Positions 62,401 to 64,000 of a DNA stretch of 64,000 nucleotides are shown in pieces (the first letter of the stretch is position 1; each line of letters begins with the position of its first letter). The notes under the pieces are model-generated. The model searched no databases. It saw only the letters and a list, made by a program, of their open reading frames with translations, and was not told the origin of the DNA. A program made the translations under genes and the position numbers. Origin of the DNA: JBMNIZ01 sp050951405 (GTDB taxonomy: Bacteria; Bacillota; DULZ01); NCBI GenBank assembly GCA_050951405.1, contig JBMNIZ010000015.1, forward strand, positions 62,001 to 126,000, written 5' to 3'.

Positions 62401-64000
62401 GATTGAAGAAAAGTCTGGATCAAGGCCGACAGCAAGCCTGATCCTCTAGCTCCCGGCGAATGAAACTGGGCCAAAATCCAACCGACAGCCTCCAGAATGA
62501 CGGGAAAAAATATTATCAGGAGAGCCAGCCCCAGCCATACTTCCACTTTCCCCGGCAAGACCCATAAACCCAAAAAAATGAGCAGCAGTAAGGCGGGGGA
62601 CATCAGACTTCTTCTCATATTGTCAAATATTTTCCATTTGGAAAGAAGGGAAAGGGGATTGTCCTCCCACTGCCCCTGCCCGTTTTTTATCCGCCTCCCG
62701 AGCCAGGGCAGCAACTGCCAATCTCCCCGGACCCAGCGATGAAATCTGGTCGAGTAGGCGCTGTAGCTGGCCGGATAACCATCGATCAGCTCAATATCAG
62801 TAGCCAGTCCGGTGCGGACATAACTCCCTTCCAAAAGATCGTGACTCAAAATTCTGTTCTCAGGCAGCCGGTTCTTAAGCAAGCGGTTAAACACGGACAG
62901 ATCATAAATGCCCTTACCGGCAAAGATCCCTTCGCCAAAAAGGTCCTGGTAGATATCGGAAATAGCGGTGGTGTACGGATCCAGGCCTCCCCGCCCGGCA
63001 AAAACCTTGGTAAAAAGGGATCGGTTGGCACTTTCCACACCGATGCCGATCCGGGGTTGAATCAGCCCATAACCCTGGCGAACAATACCGGTCTCCTCAT
63101 CAATGATTCCTTTATTCAAGGGGTGCGATATGGTGCCGATTAATTTCTTCGCAGTATGTAAAGGTAGCTGGGTATCAGCATCCAAGGTTATCACATACTT
63201 TATCCGTCCCTGGATTTCCCTAAAGCCCTGGGAGACAACCGTATATGAAGTACTGCCATCTCCCTCCAAGAGACGGTTCAATTCCACCAGAGCACCTCTT
63301 TTTCTTTCCCAGCCGACCCAATTACCCTGGGACGGGTTAAATTGCCTACAGCGGTGAAAGAAGAAAAATATTCTTTTCTCCTGGGCATATTTCTCATTGA
63401 GCTTCTCCACTCCCGCCAGGCCGGCATCGATTATTTCTTGATCTCCTGGCATTTTTTCAGACTCGGCATCTTTGAAATCCCCAGCCAAAGCAAAATAAAG
63501 GTTATCTTCTTTGTTGGCCAGGTAATACACTTCCAGACCTTCCAGCAGTTCTTCTACTCTCTGCACGCTGGGCAGCAGGGTAGGAATTACCACCAGAGTT
63601 GCCGCCTGGGGAGGAAGACCATCCCTGTATTCCATCTTGGGCAAAAAGGCCGGCGCCATGGTCCGGGTGAAAAAACGATTGACCAGCAATACAGCCAGCT
63701 CACTGGCCGGTAGCAGAAAGACCAGACCTGCCAACAGGCTCCAAAAGATACTTCCCCCTGTTTCCTGAAAGGCATAGATCATCACTGAAACAATGAAAAT
63801 ACTAGTCAGGAAAATAACGGGGAACAAGTAAAAAGCAAAAGGATAATTGTGAAAAGGTGCCCATCTGCCGGCCCTGCCTAAAGCCTCCAGCAGGTCTTTT
63901 CTTCCCGGACCAAGAAGATAATAGCCCGCGTGGCTCCTCCGGTTATCGGCAGCAGGAGCTTCCGCCGCCAGATTCAGTGCTTTCCGAGCTACTGCAACTT
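56442..64000 (-). CDS. ndvB: Cyclic beta-1,2-glucan synthase (NdvB-like), 5' end outside window
   Basis: The frame is open from the right window edge to 56442, giving at least 2518 residues of a giant membrane enzyme. The visible order is: an N-terminal part (KALNLAAEAPAADNRRSHAG, GYYLLGPGRKDLLEALG); two helices; a GT84-type glycosyltransferase with DxD in YVITLDADTQL and RFHRWVRGDWQLLPW; more helices; a glucoamylase-like domain (TNIGFLFIATIAARDFGYLS); and two GH94-like modules, the second with the catalytic Asp in GSGDWNDGFSNVGTQGQGES. The protein primes, elongates, trims and cyclises beta-1,2-glucans, which act in osmotic adaptation or at the cell surface. An internal TTG at 63827 is not the start, because family sequence continues upstream of it. 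No frame break is seen in 7.5 kb. Confidence 0.9.
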   Translation of the reverse strand, partial: VAVARKALNLAAEAPAADNRRSHAGYYLLGPGRKDLLEALGRAGRWAPFHNYPFAFYLFPVIFLTSIFIVSVMIYAFQETGGSIFWSLLAGLVFLLPASELAVLLVNRFFTRTMAPAFLPKMEYRDGLPPQAATLVVIPTLLPSVQRVEELLEGLEVYYLANKEDNLYFALAGDFKDAESEKMPGDQEIIDAGLAGVEKLNEKYAQEKRIFFFFHRCRQFNPSQGNWVGWERKRGALVELNRLLEGDGSTSYTVVSQGFREIQGRIKYVITLDADTQLPLHTAKKLIGTISHPLNKGIIDEETGIVRQGYGLIQPRIGIGVESANRSLFTKVFAGRGGLDPYTTAISDIYQDLFGEGIFAGKGIYDLSVFNRLLKNRLPENRILSHDLLEGSYVRTGLATDIELIDGYPASYSAYSTRFHRWVRGDWQLLPWLGRRIKNGQGQWEDNPLSLLSKWKIFDNMRRSLMSPALLLLIFLGLWVLPGKVEVWLGLALLIIFFPVILEAVGWILAQFHSPGARGSGLLSALIQTFLQSVFILAFLPYQAWLVFDAVIRTLYRLYVSGRNLLEWVTAADVERTLKTHLLGFIKRMQSAPFLGLILLGGTVFFRQPLHWAGYSLAFLWLIAPVLAYWISRPLERKKVQLPPEDQATLRRLARKIWAYYEDLAGPENNYLPPDNYQEDPPNGVARRTSPTNIGFLFIATIAARDFGYLSTTAMVERIEKMLATMARMETWKGHLFNWYSTKTLEPLRPLFVSTVDSGNYAGYLITAQESLKEFKDKPLFQPELLEALKDTAALTAEKNQSLQKLLSESATDDFSLENWQALLDRMAGLLYGEDPWEKKLESMVASFREELFRFYPSRDICRAVINEGAGQKAFGNLPLLLEKVWTTARLPDLFRTYREISHQLASLSEENEGSVLSALAAEIERVEENVKEFIHTLDRIVDQINNLVEQIDFTPLYDRQRDLFAIGYSKEDEKLTNSYYDLLASEARLASYLAIARREVPQKHWFKLGRSLSLIDGQRALVSWSGTMFEYLMPPLIMKSYDHTLLDQTYAAVVTAQKNYGKKRRVPWGTSESGYYAFDLLLNYQYKAFGIPDLGLKRGLIEDMVVSPYSSLLALPFDPAGAMANIRRLLAEGLEGRYGLYEAVDYTPERLPGGVKGKIVKSFMAHHLGMSLVALDNYFHDQIMPSRFHANPLVKAAEILLEERAPEKVIITKERKKPVRPLPEKIREEIRLVRSFSRPLAAPPFCHLLSNGRYLVMVTDRGGGFSKKGGLQVTRWREDAYDGKYGFYIFLKNNKDQIWSATLDPFGQEADGYRAVFSLDRAEYFRTDDLFHTHTEIMVSPEDDVEIRRVTVTNHYAEAVTIEFSSYLEPVMAAQAADLAHPAFSKLFVQTEVLPEEESLLAMRRPRGQDEERLWAFHSMFVEGEKIGSFQYESCRGNFIGRGKDISCPQALKKPLTKTVGAVLDPAMSLRGLVRIEPGESASVTYLLGLTASREEALELIRKYRSSSSLKRAAEMALTRSQVGTHFFNFQAEEISTYQDMVSQLFFPSPLRKKYARVIAENTKGQSGLWAYGISGDLPLVLVSVSKREHVELVREAFRAHEYWRTKGLEVDLVILNEDQSKYFQPLQDLLEETVASSYHKYLLDTPGGVHLRNAQLMPSEDCRLFYTAARIILKGGEGTLKRQIQVHQEREEVSYPPLKVFPEEPCSYPAREELLPELLFFNGFGGFSRDGKEYIIQLKEGLQTPAPWINVIANKKFGFLISESGSGCIWAENSRENKLTPWSNDPVSDPPGEVIYLRDEKSGEVWTITPLPIREKEAYLIRHGAGYTSFQHVSHGLGQKLTCFVPLEDSLKISLINLKNHSDRERSLSLTYYIRPVLGVSDQLTQAYLTTEFREDKGIFLIKNLFSADFPGRLVFLASSEKITSFTGHRGEFLGAGDLKRPEALQREGLSGKTGFALDPCAALQVQLQLQPGEEKELVFLLGQGLEYGAVKRMVREYRSLPNCRDALVKVKDYWEKILGTIQVETPDLSLNLMINRWLLYQIIVCRLWGRSAFYQAGGAYGFRDQLQDALNCLYVSPEITRKQLLLHGSRQFIEGDVQHWWHPDLDERGVRTKFSDDLLWLPYVTAEYLEQTGDYQILHVLVPFLVGEPLAEDQAEKYGPAQVSTEKASLYEHCLRAIRRSLRFGRHGLPLIGSGDWNDGFSNVGTQGQGESVWLGWFLYNILMRFIPICEKMGDPVQAQAFRQAAARIVNAIEDEAWDGGWYRRAYFDDGTPLGSAANSECMIDSLSQSWAVISGGARVDRARMAMEAVDYYLVKREEGLILLFTPPFDAGELEPGYIKGYVPGVRENGAQYTHAAAWVIKAMALLGDGDRAWELFHLVNPINHSRTPLECAVYRVEPYVAAADVYSANSQVGRGGWTWYTGAAGWLYRVALENILGLKKKGDTLLFNPCIPKSWNSYQMNYVFKQTPYRIIVRNPRGVNKGVQEVRLDGRVLPGKQVALVDDRQDHLVEVILG

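Noticed and set aside
56442..63827. TTG at 63827 as the start of the glucan synthase
   Set aside because: The same frame stays open to the window edge and carries recognisable family sequence, so the gene begins outside the window.

Overview
The window looks like chromosome of an anaerobic, spore-forming Firmicute of the Clostridia. A GerM-type lipoprotein and a CotF-type coat protein point to sporulation. Many genes start with TTG or GTG behind strong AGGAGG sites, and there are many Fe-S, flavin and molybdenum enzymes. The exact genus cannot be read from the sequence. Almost all genes lie on the minus strand.

Layout. 1-13 kb is mostly housekeeping: a GerMN lipoprotein, a LytTR response regulator, a paaK-ACT-hisC operon, a cupin phosphoglucose isomerase, a type-1 periplasmic-binding lipoprotein, and a GNAT / N-acylamino-acid racemase / M20 hydrolase / queG operon matching the known D-to-L amino acid conversion set. 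Two small zinc-ribbon proteins and alanine racemase follow. 13.7-29.4 kb is catabolic cluster 1. It holds two paralogous PucR regulators flanking an MFS carrier, a PreA-like ring reductase with ferredoxin clusters, and a four-subunit molybdenum hydroxylase whose large subunit is split in two (F-S-L-M order, as in clostridial nicotinate dehydrogenase). It continues with UbiX, two hydroxyacid dehydrogenases of opposite families, a second MFS carrier and an orphan binding protein. 29.6-35.3 kb is a complete oppABCDF operon. 35.6-37.2 kb has cotF and a frame-broken EamA transporter on the plus strand. 37.2-47.7 kb is catabolic cluster 2: a second UbiX, two ornithine-cyclodeaminase-family proteins, an isochorismatase-family amidase, an MFS carrier, UbiD, a TctCBA transporter and an unidentified gene. 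48-64 kb has tRNA-Ala, lepB, an amidohydrolase, a beta-propeller exoprotein, recD2 (heavily frame-broken), a DUF401 membrane protein, YbaK, and a giant cyclic beta-glucan synthase that runs off the right edge.

How it fits together. Clusters 1 and 2 share closely related UbiX genes, and the only UbiD (the prenyl-FMN user) is in cluster 2. The joint reading is anaerobic catabolism of a nitrogen-heterocyclic or related carboxylic acid by uptake, Mo-dependent hydroxylation, ring reduction, prFMN decarboxylation and amide hydrolysis. The substrate is unknown and this is inference.

Caution. Single-base indels disrupt EamA, UbiD (twice), TctA, TctC, the N-terminus of one OCD protein, the 47-kb gene (twice) and recD2 (about eight times). 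All lie between 36.8 and 54.3 kb. The first 36 kb and the last 9.5 kb show none. These could be real pseudogenes or a patch of poor consensus; protein conservation across the breaks favours the second for recD2.
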